Positions 63,617 to 64,000 of a stretch of DNA of 64,000 nt are shown piece by piece; the stretch's first letter is position 1; each line of letters opens with the position of its first letter. Position numbers and translations under genes: made by a program. Source of the DNA: Chiridota heheva (taxonomy: Eukaryota > Echinodermata > Holothuroidea > Apodida > Chiridotidae); the NCBI GenBank assembly GCA_020152595.1, contig JAIGNY010000077.1, forward strand, positions 601,501-665,500, given 5' to 3'. Below the pieces are notes generated by a model, which was not told the origin of the DNA, ran no database searches, and was given only the letters and a program-made list of their open reading frames with translations.

Positions 63617-63880
63617 ACCACGCTAAGCGTAGCGGGATATTTACGAGAGTTATACTTACCTTCCATGCTATAAATATGCAATCTGGTCACATGACCTGAT
63701 TCTAACGCACTTCTACCTGACCCTAAAAAACGTAGTAACCAACCAAGCCCTGACCTCCATAATACCTCTACTAACCCTCATTCAACATACCACCGAGGCC
63801 TGAACGAGAGGGAAGGCAGGCGGGATGCATGGAAGGTAAGTTTAACTCTGGTAAATATCCCCGCTACGCTTAGCGGGGTA
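63617..63880. mobile_element. Palindromic element with long inverted ends, and a third end following
   Basis: Left arm (63617-63668) accacgctaagcgtagcggg ... cttaccttccatgc is the reverse complement of 63827-63880 gcatggaaggtaagtttaac ... gctacgcttagcggggt. The right arm contains a perfect 8-bp-stem hairpin (ccccgcta/tagcgggg). Immediately after, ataccttaccttccatgcta plus taaatatgcaatcagattgc repeats the left-arm interior at 63894-63930. Confidence 0.65.
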
Positions 63881-64000
63881 AATTTACTTCAAGTTATACC
63901 TTACCTTCCATGCTATAAATATGCAATCAGATTGCAACCGAGGATAGGAAGGAAGGGAGTTCAGTTCGCAGCACATATTTTTTTTTTTTAAATGGCTGGT

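Overview
This is animal nuclear DNA: AT-rich, intron-dominated, and crowded with tandem arrays and decayed transposons. There is no rRNA, no intact tRNA gene, no operon-like layout and no CRISPR. The organism is probably a marine invertebrate. Clues are very frequent TACATGTA palindromes, LINE 3' tails ending in (CAAA)n, TTAA-flanked MITEs and a long-intron CAMTA gene. I cannot fix the phylum from sequence alone.

Gene content is sparse, and everything convincing is on the minus strand. The main gene is a CAMTA-family (calmodulin-binding transcription activator) gene. Coding exon 1 is at 52737-52791 (ATG, 18 codons plus 1 nt). The next recognised exon is at 13154-13260; it starts with 2 nt of a split codon, so the phases match, and it ends in the RHRWN-NE motif that opens the CG-1 DNA-binding domain. 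The rest of CG-1 and all later domains lie beyond the left edge. Positions 13261-52736 are therefore one ~39.5-kb intron, and 1-13153 is the start of the next intron. A second minus-strand gene ends at 62770: a phase-0 3' terminal exon (62770-63015) with a strong splice acceptor, family not recognised. About 10 kb of repeat-rich DNA separates it from CAMTA exon 1.

Layout: (ATG)n 1.6 kb; hAT-like element with 8-bp target duplication 4.5-5.5 kb; fold-back MITE 5.7-6.3 kb; 45-bp minisatellite 7 kb; 216-bp tandem repeat split by an insertion 9.3-10.1 kb; CAMTA exon 2 at 13.2 kb; MITE family B with an expanded TA tract 13.4-14.1 kb; dispersed repeats 16-20 kb; ~263-bp complex repeat containing a 3.25-kb 33-bp minisatellite 20-25.4 kb; MITE A copy 26 kb; 135-bp palindromic element 29.1 kb; 44-bp array 30.3-31.8 kb; decayed piggyBac 32.2-33.4 kb; 18-bp then 15/20-bp arrays 36.5-37.8 kb; nested MITE/LINE 38-39.5 kb; 48-bp array inside a MITE 41.6-43.2 kb; GC-rich 17-bp array 44.6-45.5 kb; 23-bp array 46.6-47.6 kb; TA tract 48.7 kb; CAMTA exon 1 at 52.7 kb; dispersed repeats 53-58 kb; CCATCC-type array 58.6-59.6 kb; pentamer tract 60.8 kb; terminal exon 62.8-63.0 kb; palindromic repeat at the right edge.

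The most interesting theme is the origin of the satellites. At least two large minisatellites (48 bp and 33 bp) are flanked on both sides by, and appear to have expanded from, internal segments of dispersed or complex repeats. A microsatellite has likewise grown inside a MITE terminal repeat. Tandem arrays make up roughly a fifth of the window, and most of them sit in one CAMTA intron. The long open reading frames in the arrays are artefacts of periods divisible by three or of stop-free repeat units.
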